A stretch of 64,000 nucleotides of DNA from NCBI RefSeq assembly GCF_039851965.1, contig NZ_CP156674.1, forward strand, positions 620,001 through 684,000, written 5' to 3'. The notes under the pieces were generated by a model. The model searched no databases. It had not been told where the DNA came from and saw only the letters and a list, made by a program, of their open reading frames with translations. The position numbers were made by a program, and so were the translations under genes. Source of the stretch: Pseudalkalibacillus hwajinpoensis (lineage in GTDB: Bacteria > Bacillota > Bacilli > Bacillales > Guptibacillaceae). Within the stretch, counting starts at the first letter, position 1. Each line of letters starts with the position of its first letter. Shown in pieces: positions 17,541 to 25,912 of the stretch.

Positions 17541-19061
17541 TCACATACGTACTTCTTTTTTAGCAGGTTTAGGAAGAAAAAGAACGAGAACCAAGCTAAG
17601 CAGTGCCAGTACGCTAACTCCACCATAAACCCATTTCAAAGATATGGTAAGTCCAGTCTGCAGAAGCTCGAGTGAAGACGGCTCAAGATTCATTCTTTTC
17701 GATTCACTTAATAATAGGTTCGCGCTATTAATGGTCACGTTTTCACTTCCCTCTTTTCCAGAGAGGTAGTTTTGTAATCGACTGTTAAGGATTCCTCCGA
17801 GAAGCGCTGCACCCACAGCGCTTCCAAGCGTTCTCATAAACATATTAGACGCTGTTGCTATGCCTCGTTGCTCCCAAGATACAGAGCTCTGAATGGCAAC
17901 GATAAACGTTGTAGATGTTAACCCCATTCCAACTCCAATGAAAAAGGAACCTGCTCCAGCAAAAACTGGACCGAGTGCAGGCGTCATAAACAGGTAAACA
18001 GTCGCACCGGCAATAAGAGAGAGCCCTCCAAGGAGAGAAGTTGTTCTGAACCCTATTTTTATAACTAGGTTCCCTGCAATTGTTGAAGCAATCGGCCAGC
18101 CAATCGACATTGTTGTTAAGGTAAACCCTGCTACAATTGGCGAGCGTTCCATAACACCCTGCACAAATGTAGGAAGAAAACTTGATACTCCAATTAAGAT
18201 CATACCCGTTGTAAACGTTACTGAATTTGATAACGCAATGACAGGATTTCGCCATATTCCTAGAGGCATCAAGGGTTCTATCGCCCTTTTTTCGACCTTA
18301 ATAAATAACCCTATGCCTAAAGCAGCTACGAACAGCAGGACTATGATTTGCGTTGAGCTCCACTCCCAGTGTACACCTCCCTCAATCAGCACGACCATTA
18401 GCGAGGTAACAGAAACAAGTAACAGACCAGCTCCGGAATAATCAATCGACTTCCTCTCTTTATCAATCGTTTCATGAAGAAAAAGAAGCATGCCAATAAG
18501 GGACAGTATGCCAAGCGGAATGTTCATCCAGAATACCCATGCCCAGTCAATATATTGAACGAAAATGCCGCCAAGGGCCGGGCCCGCAATTGCTGAAATC
18601 CCCCACACGCTCGCTAAATACCCTTGAATCTTTGCTCGTTCTTCCATTGAATACATGTCGCCAACGATTGTAAGCGCTATTGGTTGAACTGCTCCAGCAC
18701 CGATTCCCTGAATCAACCGAAATACAATCAGTGCTTCCATCGAACCTGCAAATCCACAAAGAAAAGAGCCAACCAAAAAAACGATAATCCCGATTGTGTA
18801 GATCGGTTTCCTTCCAAACAAGTCGGAAAGCTTTCCGAATATTAAGACAGTAATAGCGGACATGAGAAGATAGGCAGAAAACACCCAGCTGAATTGTGAA
18901 AATCCGCCAAGGTCTCCAACAATCCCTGGCATTGCCGTTGATACAATCGTCCCCTCGATCGCTGCCATAAACATACCAATAATGATGGCACCCAAAACAA
19001 GAGGGCGACTCGTTTCTTTTTTTCTTATACTACTTATCATTACATTTGTTAGCGATTTCAT
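17541..19061 (-). CDS. MFS multidrug exporter, 14-TM DHA2 (EmrB/QacA) type
   Basis: Starting at the ATG at 19061 (MKSLTNVMIS, GGAG 9 nt upstream) gives a 506-residue product. The frame extends further upstream, but that part runs through the terminator of ykuL. Motif A (GKLSDLFGRKPIY), the antiporter motif C (AGPALGGIF) and about 14 membrane segments identify a proton-driven drug exporter. No TetR- or MarR-type regulator is adjacent. The start lies downstream of ykuL on the same strand, but a terminator intervenes. Confidence 0.9.
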   Translation of the reverse strand: MKSLTNVMISSIRKKETSRPLVLGAIIIGMFMAAIEGTIVSTAMPGIVGDLGGFSQFSWVFSAYLLMSAITVLIFGKLSDLFGRKPIYTIGIIVFLVGSFLCGFAGSMEALIVFRLIQGIGAGAVQPIALTIVGDMYSMEERAKIQGYLASVWGISAIAGPALGGIFVQYIDWAWVFWMNIPLGILSLIGMLLFLHETIDKERKSIDYSGAGLLLVSVTSLMVVLIEGGVHWEWSSTQIIVLLFVAALGIGLFIKVEKRAIEPLMPLGIWRNPVIALSNSVTFTTGMILIGVSSFLPTFVQGVMERSPIVAGFTLTTMSIGWPIASTIAGNLVIKIGFRTTSLLGGLSLIAGATVYLFMTPALGPVFAGAGSFFIGVGMGLTSTTFIVAIQSSVSWEQRGIATASNMFMRTLGSAVGAALLGGILNSRLQNYLSGKEGSENVTINSANLLLSESKRMNLEPSSLELLQTGLTISLKWVYGGVSVLALLSLVLVLFLPKPAKKEVRM

Positions 19062-19078
19062 CCTCTTCAACTCCATAT

Positions 19079-19107
19079 GTAAAAAACCCGGTAGCAACTA
19101 CCGGGTT
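19079..19107 (-). terminator. terminator between ykuL and the MFS gene
   Basis: A perfect 10-pair stem, AACCCGGTAG / CTACCGGGTT with a three-base loop, is followed by TTTTTT on the minus strand. Confidence 0.9.
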
Positions 19108-19114
19108 AAATCAA

Positions 19115-19570
19115 TTAAGACTGCCTTACGGAAGACTCATGTAAATAACGATTAACAAATTTTAGAAGCGCTCTTCTCGTCAAGATCCCTTTGAAGATAT
19201 TCTCATCGTCGACCACACAAAGAAAAGGATGATCAATAGAAAGTTTCAAACCTTTGAAAAAGCCATCTTTCTCATTAATACAGGGTATGTCAGTATTCAT
19301 TACATCTTCAACCACAAACTCACTTAATTTCTCAAATTCAATACGCTCAATTCCTAAAATCGAATCTAGAATAAGCGGCTGACTGATTAATCCTTTTAAG
19401 CGGTACTTTGTATCCAATACCGGAATTGAGGAATAGCCAGACTTAATCAAAATTAGCATGGCATGCTCCAGTGGGTTAGACAATTGAACATGCGCAACTT
19501 TTTCAGCTGAAATAACAAGGTCTTCTATTCCAGTTTCGTACAAATTAGGTAATTCAATATGTTTAGCCAT
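19115..19570 (-). CDS. ykuL: CBS-domain protein YkuL
   Basis: The 151-residue cytoplasmic protein consists of two CBS motifs. The first is around HAMLILIKSGYSSIPVLD and the second around FLCVVDDENIFKGILTRRALLKF. CBS pairs bind adenine nucleotides, and Listeria and Bacillus relatives of this family bind cyclic di-AMP (CbpB/DarB). The length, and the presence of other yku genes nearby, fit YkuL. It has its own promoter and terminator and is therefore monocistronic. Confidence 0.9.
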   Translation of the reverse strand: MAKHIELPNLYETGIEDLVISAEKVAHVQLSNPLEHAMLILIKSGYSSIPVLDTKYRLKGLISQPLILDSILGIERIEFEKLSEFVVEDVMNTDIPCINEKDGFFKGLKLSIDHPFLCVVDDENIFKGILTRRALLKFVNRYLHESSVRQS

Positions 19571-19629
19571 TTAAAACGTCCCCTCAAGCATGATTCACCC
19601 TGTTTTATCTTTTCTAATGAAGGTCTGTT

Positions 19630-19658
19630 ATTATAGTACCACGAATCACGTTTGTCCG
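19630..19658 (-). promoter_or_regulatory. ykuL promoter
   Basis: A perfect TATAAT (19630-19635) stands 17 nt from CGGACA (19653-19658), a weak -35 matching TTGACA at four positions. Confidence 0.6.
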
Positions 19659-19673
19659 TTAACTTCTACTTAC

Positions 19674-20405
19674 TTAATGTTCATAAATCATTTTTCTGGT
19701 CATGCCTCCATCGACTACCAAATTTTCTCCAGTCACAAAGTTATTGTCAGGACTTGAAAGAAATAGACAGGCTCTTCCGATATCAGATGGTTTACCAACT
19801 CTTCCTGATGGATGCTGTTGATGGTCAACTTCCCTTAAAGAATCATAGTTTTCTACTTCGATCCAACCAGGACTAATGGCATTAACTGTGATGCTGTCTT
19901 TTGAAAGAGAGATAGCAAGTGCGTGCGTCAGGGCAACAATTCCCCCTTTTGTAGCTGCGTACGCTTCGCTATCAGGTTCTGACATACTCGCTCTCGTTGA
20001 AGCAATATTAATAATAGACCCACCACCGTTTATTCTCATTAGTCTTGCACCAGCACGTGATCCCAGGAAGACACTTCTTAAATTCGTATTCATAATCGTA
20101 TCCCATTCATCCACATGAAGCTCGTCCATTGGTTTAAATGCGGACACCCCTGCATTGTTAACCAGAACGTCCAAACGCCCGTATCTCTCTTCTACCTCAG
20201 CCATTAAATGAGCGATCTGTTCTGGTTTACTAACGTCTGTGAGGATGATCTCTCCTGTATTCTCAGGCAATAATTCCAACGTTTCTTGACAGCCCTCTTC
20301 GTTCACATCTGCAAGAATGACACGGCTTCCCTTTGCAGCATATGCAATGGCGACTCCTCTTCCAATACCATGGCCTGCACCTGTTATAATCACAACCTCT
20401 TTCAT
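19674..20405 (-). CDS. short-chain dehydrogenase/reductase
   Basis: The 243-residue protein has the classical SDR cofactor loop TGAGHGIGRG (residues 8-17), the NNAG motif at VLVNNAGVSA, the catalytic YAATK (near residue 147) and the C-terminal GENLVVDGGM. Asp in ADVN after the second strand suggests NAD rather than NADP. The substrate is unknown. It starts 12 nt after the corA stop, with a TAGGAGGAT ribosome binding site, so it is probably cotranscribed with corA. Confidence 0.9.
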   Translation of the reverse strand: MKEVVIITGAGHGIGRGVAIAYAAKGSRVILADVNEEGCQETLELLPENTGEIILTDVSKPEQIAHLMAEVEERYGRLDVLVNNAGVSAFKPMDELHVDEWDTIMNTNLRSVFLGSRAGARLMRINGGGSIINIASTRASMSEPDSEAYAATKGGIVALTHALAISLSKDSITVNAISPGWIEVENYDSLREVDHQQHPSGRVGKPSDIGRACLFLSSPDNNFVTGENLVVDGGMTRKMIYEH

Positions 20406-20417
20406 TAATGTATCCTC

Positions 20418-21491
20418 CTAAAACCAATTTTTTCGTTTGAAGTAGACAAGCATAATTGCTGTGATAATGATCATGACAATCCAAACGGCTGGATAACTCC
20501 ATGGCCAATCCAATTCTGGCATGTAGGCAAAATTCATGCCATAAATACCTGCGATAAATGTTAAAGGAATAAATATGGTTGAAACAATGGTAAGTACTTT
20601 CATAATCTCATTCATCTTCATGCTCAAACTCGAGTAATACACATCAAGAAGCCCATAAAGCTGTCCACGAGACGTTTCAACCATATCATTCGCCTGAACA
20701 ATATGATCATGAATATCCTGTAAGTAAAATGAAATATCTTCTTTAATGTATGGCACCTTACGATTAATCAATTTATTAACAACTTCTCTTACAGGCCAAA
20801 CTGTTTTCTTTAACTGAAGAATCGTATTTTTGTATTCATTAATATCCTGAAGGGAGTGATTATCTGGTTCCTTCATAATCATACCTTCAAGATCTGCAAT
20901 ACGATCGTCCATCTCATCCATGATGATCAAATACTGATCAAAAATCACATCTAACAAAGAGTAAAATAGAAAATCAGATCCCGCTTTTCTTATTCTCCCC
21001 TTACTTTCTTGAAGCTGTAAACGAACGGGATCAAATAAATCACCATGCTTTTCCTGGAATGTAATTACGGTTTTTTCCATCATGATAAAGCTGACCTGTT
21101 CAATATCTAGCTCCGTGTCAGTGGCTGATAAATCAAGCATTTTGACAATAGCAAGTAAATGATCTTCGAAGAAATCGATTTTGGGTCGATGTTCTGTGTT
21201 CAGGATATCTTCTGTCGTTAACGGATGCAGGCCGATCATCTTACTGATTTCATCTACAATTTGTACGTTATGTACTCCATTTACGTTCACCCATGTAATC
21301 TTATATGAATCGATCACTGACTTCAGTTTATCTAATGAAATATTGTTGTATTCATTTATGTCTTGGTCATCAAACTCAATAGCTGACACCGTGACTTCTT
21401 CCGTTTTTTCCTCACCTATGTAAACGAGTGATCCAGGTGGCATACCTTTTTTTTGTGTTCGATTCCTTCTCAATTTTGTTCGTATTCCCAT
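20418..21491 (-). CDS. corA: CorA-family magnesium/cobalt transporter
   Basis: The 357-residue product has a large N-terminal cytoplasmic domain with long helices, then two C-terminal membrane segments. The family signature GMNF occurs in AGIYGMNFAYMPELDWPW between them. CorA forms pentameric Mg2+ channels. No M-box riboswitch-like structure is visible in the 150 nt upstream. The ATG at 21491 has a GGTGAG site. Confidence 0.95.
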   Translation of the reverse strand: MGIRTKLRRNRTQKKGMPPGSLVYIGEEKTEEVTVSAIEFDDQDINEYNNISLDKLKSVIDSYKITWVNVNGVHNVQIVDEISKMIGLHPLTTEDILNTEHRPKIDFFEDHLLAIVKMLDLSATDTELDIEQVSFIMMEKTVITFQEKHGDLFDPVRLQLQESKGRIRKAGSDFLFYSLLDVIFDQYLIIMDEMDDRIADLEGMIMKEPDNHSLQDINEYKNTILQLKKTVWPVREVVNKLINRKVPYIKEDISFYLQDIHDHIVQANDMVETSRGQLYGLLDVYYSSLSMKMNEIMKVLTIVSTIFIPLTFIAGIYGMNFAYMPELDWPWSYPAVWIVMIIITAIMLVYFKRKNWF

Positions 21492-21624
21492 ATGATCTCA
21501 CCTCAATTCTTTTAGTAAAATACCCTAAATCATAGATTTGAAAACACAATGATGCGGATCAATATCTTTAAGCCAGCTGTTTATGATTCCATCGTCTTCG
21601 AAATAAGTTAATTAAGAATTGCAA

Positions 21625-21645
21625 AATAAAAACCCGCAGAGCGGG
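21625..21645 (-). terminator. terminator of the small membrane protein gene
   Basis: CCCGC-AGA-GCGGG is followed on the minus strand by TTTTTATTTTG. It begins at the stop codon of the small gene at 21646. Confidence 0.75.
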
Positions 21646-21804
21646 CTAGAAAATCTTCTCTTTGTCCATTACTTCCTCATAGTTTGCCCACAGATCCTCA
21701 CAATCAGATTTCATAGAATCTGTTTTAATACCACTCCAGATCACCAACATAAAAAGGCCAAGCATCAAGAACATTGCAAATAGGGCAATCCATACAAGAA
21801 CCAT
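21646..21804 (-). CDS. small single-pass membrane protein of unknown function
   Basis: The 52-residue frame starts at the ATG at 21804, with AAGGAGG 6 nt upstream. An alternative ATG at 21810 abuts the site. The first 24 residues (VLVWIALFAMFLMLGLF...) form one hydrophobic helix. A 28-residue hydrophilic tail follows, with DSMKSDCEDLWANYEEVMD. A terminator directly follows the stop, so gene boundaries, ribosome binding site and terminator all agree. I recognise no family. Small single-span proteins of this kind often regulate membrane complexes, but nothing here shows a partner. Confidence 0.72.
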   Translation of the reverse strand: MVLVWIALFAMFLMLGLFMLVIWSGIKTDSMKSDCEDLWANYEEVMDKEKIF

Positions 21805-22096
21805 CGCCATCCTCCTTCACTACTTTCTATCAATTTATGAGGATGCGATGGAATGATGTCAGAATAAAGTAAAATTTTCATCACAGAGGGTGTTGCTTCC
21901 TCCCCCTCTAATGGTAAATGAACCAACAGGACCTTTAGAGCAGTTGAACTCACCACTTAACCGTCTTGTTTGACCTATGTTTTTAGGAAGAAGATTTTAC
22001 TGCGACTTAAGATTGGGGTAAATATATTTTAACTTGAAAGTTTTTCTGAATTAAGGTAAAGTACGATAAAAGAAAGATTTGAGGAGGAAGGATATA

Positions 22097-22246
22097 ATGA
22101 ACCATTCTAAACAAGATATTAGACAGATCGAGGAAAAAGCTAAAGAAGATCAGAGAAAAGCCGAGAAAGCGAAAGCAGTTGTCAAAGATGCTCAGAAAAG
22201 CGCTAATCCACAACGAGAAAATAGCGAATTTAAAACAAACGACTGA
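22097..22246 (+). CDS. small charged, probably helical protein
   Basis: The ATG at 22097 follows GAGGAGGAAGG and opens a 49-codon frame, closed by TGA just before a strong terminator. The product is very rich in Lys, Glu, Gln and Ala (IEEKAKEDQRKAEKAKAVV), predicts as one continuous amphipathic helix and ends in a polar tail. No membrane segment is seen. TTGAAA at 22034-22039 and TAAAGT at 22057-22062 with a 17-nt spacer may be its promoter. The family is unknown; the composition resembles small acidic/basic stress or spore proteins of Bacilli. Confidence 0.65.
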   Translation: MNHSKQDIRQIEEKAKEDQRKAEKAKAVVKDAQKSANPQRENSEFKTND

Positions 22247-22247
22247 T

Positions 22248-22280
22248 CAGAAAAGGCCCTCGGAGTGAGGGTCTTTTCTG
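22248..22280. terminator. bidirectional terminator
   Basis: CAGAAAAGGCCCTC and GAGGGTCTTTTCTG form a long stem. It serves the small + strand gene and the convergent VOC gene ending at 22283. Confidence 0.85.
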
Positions 22281-22282
22281 AT

Positions 22283-22663
22283 TTACTGCTCGGTATTTAA
22301 TTCAATTAAATTCCCATCAGGATCGGAAACAAAAATTTGCGCAAACCCACTTCGACTGGTTGGATTTTCATACACGTCCGCTCCTATTTTCTTCAACCAT
22401 TGCAAAGTTGCATCATAACTTTTGACACGAAACGCGAAGTGTCCTTCTTTAGAATTAAGCTCCCTGGTGCCTCTAAGTGTTTTTGCAGAAGGATGTACAA
22501 TAAGATGAAGTTGCTGACTTCCTACCTCATACCACGCACCAGGGAAATCGAAATCTGGACGCTTCATCTCTTTCAGGCAAAGCACTTCAGAATAAAAAGT
22601 TCTTGCTCTTTCTAAATCAGTTACCGCTAAACTCACATGATGAATTCCTTCAATTTCAATCAT
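22283..22663 (-). CDS. VOC-superfamily (glyoxalase-like) protein
   Basis: The 126-residue product begins with IEGIHHVSLAVTDLERARTFY, the standard VOC first module. It has candidate ligands His (HHVSLAV), His (QLHLIVH), His (GHFAFRV) and Glu (GNLIELNTEQ), so all four metal positions are present. This makes a metal-dependent enzyme plausible, but the substrate is unknown. It differs from the VOC protein at 17169, which lacks this full set. Confidence 0.85.
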   Translation of the reverse strand: MIEIEGIHHVSLAVTDLERARTFYSEVLCLKEMKRPDFDFPGAWYEVGSQQLHLIVHPSAKTLRGTRELNSKEGHFAFRVKSYDATLQWLKKIGADVYENPTSRSGFAQIFVSDPDGNLIELNTEQ

Positions 22664-22740
22664 TTACTTCACTCCTAACTTGTTCCTAACGCTTTTTACC
22701 AACTTGTCCATTTATTGAAACGTCCACCAGAGGTCGGGTT

Positions 22741-24576
22741 TTACTGCCCCTTAAGGGTCGGATCAACAGGTAACGTGATTTTAAATGTTGTTCCTGATCC
22801 TCTTACGCTTGAAACGTTAATCTGACCACCATGTTCTTTAACGACTTTATAGCTAACCATAAGACCGAGTCCGGTGCCCTGTTCTGAAGTTTGATAATAC
22901 GGCTCGCCAAGTCGATGAATAAGATGATCTGGTATTCCATTCCCTTCATCTTCCACTACAATCAAAATGGACTTTTCGTGCTCTTTACTCAAGGTAATTC
23001 GAAGTTTTCCGCCCCCAGGCATAGCCTTGATCCCATTTTCAATAATGTTAGAGAGGACCTGCTTGATATGAGATCGAATCCCTACACATTCAATTCCTGT
23101 CCTGCCATACACTTCAATGATATTGATGCCCGTTTCAGCAGCAAGCGGTGAGAAGCGCTCTACGACCTGTTTTAACAGTTCGTTTAGATAAATCGACTCA
23201 TAGGATGTGAATTCTCGCTTTGAAAGAAGCAGAAATTCATTCACGATTTCCTCTACTTGCCCCATCTCATCTAAAACGACCTTCAAAAGCTCATCATTGA
23301 CTGACTTGTTTCCGTCAAGCAATTGTAGAAATCCTTTTATTGTTGAGAGTGGATTCCTTATCTCATGGGCCACCCCTGCAGCAAGTTCACCTAATACATT
23401 GCTCGTTTCCGTTTTATGAAGATTTTCCTCGGCCTCTTTAATATCGGTCATATCTCGTACAATAACAAGGTGATGACCCGGATAAATATTATAGCTTAAC
23501 GTAAAACTAAATGTTTCAGTCTGCTTCGTTTTTGGGTTAAATCGCTTTCCCTCTCCGCTTCTGCCGTTTTTGGCTGGATTGTCCCAAATAATTTCACAGT
23601 CACTTTCTACTTCTGAATAGTGGGTTTGAACAATCGATTGATAGTTCTGGTCGAACATCCGACAAAAAGCACAATTCACATTAACAACGTGGCCACTTTC
23701 ACTCAGAATGGCCATCCCATCAAGCGCCCGTTCAAAAAGATTGCGAAATTGCTCTTCGCTCTCTTTTAATTCTAAAATCATCTTTTTTGTATGAGTAATA
23801 TCTCGGTATATTGTTAAATACAAATCCGCATGGATACTTTTCTTTGATGTAAACTCAAGGTGCTTGTTAACTCCCCCCGGCATTGTAAACTGTATATCCC
23901 TGCGAAGTTCCCCATTTTTCTCAAGCTCACTTTGAAAAGACATTCCGATTGAAATGTTTTGACCTTCAAGAAAATCAAACAAATTATGAGAACGGATATC
24001 CTTTCTATTAAGATTAAAAAGCTCACAAGCAGCTGGGTTCGCATCAACAATCATTCTCTCAGCGTTCCAGATCAAAATCCCATCAAGCGCATATTCTAAA
24101 ATGTTCCTGAACTTCTCTTTGTTTTCCATTAATTCATCCAACAACATGCGCTCAAGCGTAACATCCCGAATAATCGATAAATTCAAATTATTATAAGCCC
24201 TGAGCGTAATCGATAACTCAATCACTTTCCTTTTCCCTTTTTCAAGTATAACCGGGAGTTGCGCAACAACGTATCCCTTCTCCTCTAACTCCATCATCAT
24301 TTGTTTAAAAGCATCCCTACCCTCAGGTGCCACATGATGTCCAACCACTTTATTTTTCAATTGAATTCTGTCCATCTCAAAAATCTCACAGCAAGCCTGG
24401 TTCACTTCTACAACTTGTCCTAATTGATTCGCTAATGTCATCCCGTCTCTTGAGTGATTAAAAATATCCTGCTTATCAGTTATTTCTGAATGCTCCCTTC
24501 GGAGTTCGCGTGTTTCCTGGTCAGAGCTGTTCCCATTCATGGAAAACATTTTTTTCTCTTCCCTTTTATTTTCCAT
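22741..24576 (-). CDS. soluble PAS-domain sensor histidine kinase
   Basis: The 611-residue protein has no membrane segment. Three PAS domains cover roughly residues 38-140, 155-270 and 280-390. Then comes a HisKA domain with phospho-acceptor His in AHEIRNPLSTIKG (about residue 405), and an HATPase domain with the N box NIIENGIKAM, DEGNGIP and GTGLGL. The layout resembles Bacillus sporulation phosphorelay kinases (KinA/KinE type). No response regulator is adjacent, which also fits an orphan phosphorelay kinase. The specific target is inference. Confidence 0.88.
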   Translation of the reverse strand: MENKREEKKMFSMNGNSSDQETRELRREHSEITDKQDIFNHSRDGMTLANQLGQVVEVNQACCEIFEMDRIQLKNKVVGHHVAPEGRDAFKQMMMELEEKGYVVAQLPVILEKGKRKVIELSITLRAYNNLNLSIIRDVTLERMLLDELMENKEKFRNILEYALDGILIWNAERMIVDANPAACELFNLNRKDIRSHNLFDFLEGQNISIGMSFQSELEKNGELRRDIQFTMPGGVNKHLEFTSKKSIHADLYLTIYRDITHTKKMILELKESEEQFRNLFERALDGMAILSESGHVVNVNCAFCRMFDQNYQSIVQTHYSEVESDCEIIWDNPAKNGRSGEGKRFNPKTKQTETFSFTLSYNIYPGHHLVIVRDMTDIKEAEENLHKTETSNVLGELAAGVAHEIRNPLSTIKGFLQLLDGNKSVNDELLKVVLDEMGQVEEIVNEFLLLSKREFTSYESIYLNELLKQVVERFSPLAAETGINIIEVYGRTGIECVGIRSHIKQVLSNIIENGIKAMPGGGKLRITLSKEHEKSILIVVEDEGNGIPDHLIHRLGEPYYQTSEQGTGLGLMVSYKVVKEHGGQINVSSVRGSGTTFKITLPVDPTLKGQ

Positions 24577-24605
24577 AAGCGGTCTCCTTTAATGTCTTTA
24601 AAATA

Positions 24606-24614
24606 ATTATATCA
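24606..24614 (-). promoter_or_regulatory. extended -10 promoter of the histidine kinase gene
   Basis: TGATATAAT on the minus strand combines a perfect TATAAT with the TG extension. No convincing -35 hexamer is seen. Confidence 0.5.
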
Positions 24615-24654
24615 TCTCCATCTCAGAAACCTAACAATAAACTGGGAGAACAAG

Positions 24655-24680
24655 AAAAACACGCCATTAAGCGTGTTTTT
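24655..24680 (-). terminator. terminator after the AlgJ-like gene
   Basis: AAAAACACGC / GCGTGTTTTT hairpin with a CATTAA loop, 11 nt past the stop codon on the minus strand. Confidence 0.85.
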
Positions 24681-24691
24681 GGTTTTCGGGA

Positions 24692-25891
24692 TTAAGAAAA
24701 ACGGAAAGGTTCTCCCTGAAGCATTGTGTCATTATAGAGAAACAACACAACATCAAAATCCTTATCTTTCATATATTCGGTTAAGGTCTGGTCATCATTG
24801 TAGCGAATGTCATAAACCGTCGTATTCGAGAAATGCTGAGCAACATGGAAAGCAATTGGGTTTGCATAGGAGTCTTTAAGGATCAGTACACGACTTTCCT
24901 TTTCAACAGCCGGATTCTCGATCGTGACTTCAGCCGTATTGTTCATGTAAAGATCACCAAACTCAATCGGATTCTTATCTCTAAAAATACCTGTTCCATA
25001 CACTTGTTTGAATGTACGGTCTTTACCGTTCCAAGTAATTTTGTAGTTATCAAACGTTTGATCAGTTGGAAGCATATGGCAGGTTTCCTCATCAGATGCG
25101 TCTACTGTTAAATAGAGTTGATTATTATAACTCCCTATAAACTGCTTATCATTCTCACAATTTAATTCGTAATCACTTTCATTCTCATTTGCTTCTGTAT
25201 AGTAATCCGATTTTGCTGCTAATAGTTCTGTTACTTTTTTGTATCCTTTATAAGCTCCGATAATGTTCCAGTGATGATCGGTTTTGAAATAGAAATCTTT
25301 TAACTCATCGTTTGTGTACTCTTCTTTGAATTCTTTACCAACATCGACCAGAGGAATTTTTTCATGATCAAACTCTGAAAGAAAATATTCCTTATTTTGT
25401 ATACCAGTTCCTTCTTTAATATAAGACGGTAGGATATCAACCGTATTAACTTTATGGGGCAGTGAAGCATAATACACTTCCTTCCCTTCTTCTCTCATAT
25501 CGCTTGCAAATTTATTCAAATCGTGAACGGCTGATTTAATTTTATCGGAAGGTCTACTATAACTGGGTTTTGGAATAATCCAATTAGAATCCGATACATA
25601 GAAATCAAAGATATACGTCTTGTTGGTCATCTGCTGATACTGAAGATAAGATTTCAACCAGACATTTCTACCCGGAAACTGATCAAGAAAATATTCTTCA
25701 AATTGATCCATATATTCACCACTTGATACATTTTCTATTGAGAGATCCGGGTTTTGAGCAAGGTCTCTTTTTTCTACTTTAGAGACTTCAATATCTGCAG
25801 AAACGGTAAGGTAGAATAACATAGTAAATAAGAATGCAAAGAAAAGGATTATAAGTAACCACTTTCTTGCTTTTTCAAATCGCTGAATCAT
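24692..25891 (-). CDS. AlgJ/AlgX/DHHW-type surface O-acetyl transfer protein
   Basis: The 399-residue protein has an N-terminal signal-anchor (about residues 12-32), then an extracellular SGNH-like domain. The DHHW motif is in FKTDHHWNIIGAYKGY (near residue 195) and a nucleophile-type Ser is in LKDSYANP (near residue 342). These are the hallmarks of proteins that take acetyl groups from a partner MBOAT protein and place them on secreted polysaccharide. The MBOAT gene is directly upstream, with a 21-nt gap. The acceptor is unknown: exopolysaccharide, wall polymer or the glycan encoded later in the window are possible. Confidence 0.85.
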   Translation of the reverse strand: MIQRFEKARKWLLIILFFAFLFTMLFYLTVSADIEVSKVEKRDLAQNPDLSIENVSSGEYMDQFEEYFLDQFPGRNVWLKSYLQYQQMTNKTYIFDFYVSDSNWIIPKPSYSRPSDKIKSAVHDLNKFASDMREEGKEVYYASLPHKVNTVDILPSYIKEGTGIQNKEYFLSEFDHEKIPLVDVGKEFKEEYTNDELKDFYFKTDHHWNIIGAYKGYKKVTELLAAKSDYYTEANENESDYELNCENDKQFIGSYNNQLYLTVDASDEETCHMLPTDQTFDNYKITWNGKDRTFKQVYGTGIFRDKNPIEFGDLYMNNTAEVTIENPAVEKESRVLILKDSYANPIAFHVAQHFSNTTVYDIRYNDDQTLTEYMKDKDFDVVLFLYNDTMLQGEPFRFS

Positions 25892-25912
25892 AGCAAATCT
25901 CCTTTACTGGCA

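Noticed and set aside
20418..21640. Mg2+-sensing M-box riboswitch upstream of corA
   Set aside because: The short region upstream shows no extended conserved structure or terminator/antiterminator pair.
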